The notes under the pieces are model-generated. The model ran no database searches and was not told the DNA's origin. It saw only the letters and a list, made by a program, of their open reading frames with translations. DNA of 64,000 nt from Hymenobacter aerilatus (GTDB lineage Bacteria > Bacteroidota > Bacteroidia > Cytophagales > Hymenobacteraceae), in assembly GCF_022921095.1 (NCBI RefSeq), contig NZ_CP095053.1, forward strand, positions 4,444,501 to 4,508,500, in the 5' to 3' direction. Each line of letters begins with the position of its first letter. Position 1 is the stretch's first letter. Shown here piece by piece: positions 63,511-64,000 of the stretch. The position numbers and the translations under genes were made by a program.

Positions 63511-64000
63511 CTACGCCGTGGTGCGAAAACGGTCAATGAGTTCGCGCACAGCGGGTAACGTGCAGGTAGGTGGTGTGCACCGGAGGGGCGCGCGCTCGTA
63601 AAACCCTTGTCGAGTGCGTAAGGTTTCGTCTAGGCGCAGGCGCAGAGCGGCTTCGTCGCGGGCAGGGGCCAGCAGGGGGCGCGTGGCTGCGGCCCGCACT
63701 ACCCGGCGTAGCAACTCGGAGGTAGGCACGGCCAGGTAGAGGGTCAGGCCAGTTTCCAGCAACAGGTCGAGGCTGTTGTGGAAGCAGGGTGTGCCGCCGC
63801 CGGTGGCCAGCACCAGCCGGGGATACTCTTCCAATACCCGCCGCAGAATGGCTGCCTCCCGCTCCCGGAAATAGGCCTCGCCCTCATTTTGAAAAATATC
63901 TACCACCGTGCGGCCCTCACGGCGCACAATTTCCTCATCCAGATCCACAAAGGGCACTTCATAGGCTACGGCCAGTGCCCGCCCCAGGGTAGTCTTGCCC
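63511..64000 (-). CDS. aroK: Shikimate kinase, 5' end beyond the window
   Basis: At least 163 residues; the gene runs off the right edge, so its start is not visible. At the edge GKTTLGRALA is the end of the Walker A loop. The shikimate-binding VDLDEEIVRREG, the GGG of LATGGGTP, the lid arginine in RPLL and the C-terminal ELIDRFRTTA follow. It catalyses ATP-dependent phosphorylation of shikimate to shikimate-3-phosphate in aromatic amino acid synthesis. A GTG at 63955-63957 could be misread as the start, but it lies inside the nucleotide-binding domain. Confidence 0.93.
   Translation of the reverse strand, partial: GKTTLGRALAVAYEVPFVDLDEEIVRREGRTVVDIFQNEGEAYFREREAAILRRVLEEYPRLVLATGGGTPCFHNSLDLLLETGLTLYLAVPTSELLRRVVRAAATRPLLAPARDEAALRLRLDETLRTRQGFYERAPLRCTPPTCTLPAVRELIDRFRTTA

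Overview
The window reads as one stretch of a high-GC Bacteroidota chromosome, most likely Hymenobacter or a close relative in the Cytophagales. Grounds: three SusC/SusD pairs, a one-protein hybrid two-component regulator, an ECF sigma/FecR pair, a type IX secretion cargo protein, absence of clear Shine-Dalgarno sequences, and four candidate -7 boxes of the Bacteroidota form TAnnTTTG. Genus assignment is an impression from protein style and composition, not a search result.

Layout. 1-1319: a DUF922-like secreted protein. 1561-41039: a large polysaccharide utilisation locus (PUL) arranged divergently around 11.6-12.0 kb. The minus arm holds DUF4861, kduI, kduD, DUF2264, GH105 and the hybrid two-component regulator. 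The plus arm holds SusC, SusD, GH43, GH35, a second DUF2264, GH31, GH95, a tandem GH43-GH43, DUF1349, GH43, a second GH105, GH97, GH2, a small TonB-plug-like protein and a BNR_4-GH16 fusion. The enzyme set fits a galactan or arabinogalactan glycan decorated with arabinose, fucose, alpha-galactose or xylose and capped by uronic acid, such as type II arabinogalactan (AGP, gum arabic) or arabinogalactan-bearing rhamnogalacturonan. The GH105 enzymes would release unsaturated uronic acid, and KduI and KduD would carry it toward 2-keto-3-deoxygluconate. No classical pectate or rhamnogalacturonan lyase is present, so the BNR_4 domain is the only lyase-like candidate.

41264-59666: a minus-strand block with two more SusC/SusD pairs and three different phosphoesterase folds (endonuclease/exonuclease/phosphatase, glycerophosphodiester phosphodiesterase, calcineurin-like), plus a DUF5689 lipoprotein. 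The second pair has an N-terminal STN domain and sits by a FecR anti-sigma factor and an ECF sigma factor, so it is probably under cell-surface signalling. A GNAT acetyltransferase gene lies between the sigma and FecR genes on the other strand. I infer uptake of a phosphate-ester-containing polymer.

59879-64000: ordinary chromosome, with a 57-residue lipoprotein, a large T9SS cargo protein, a fatty acid hydroxylase and a shikimate kinase cut by the window end.

Two features run through the window. Most of the longer intergenic gaps hold large imperfect palindromes of at least five sequence families. The hexamer GGTAGG/CCTACC is strongly over-represented and appears to override codon preference. 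No tRNA, rRNA, CRISPR array, transposase or prophage gene was seen. Positions 1-191 hold no recognisable feature.
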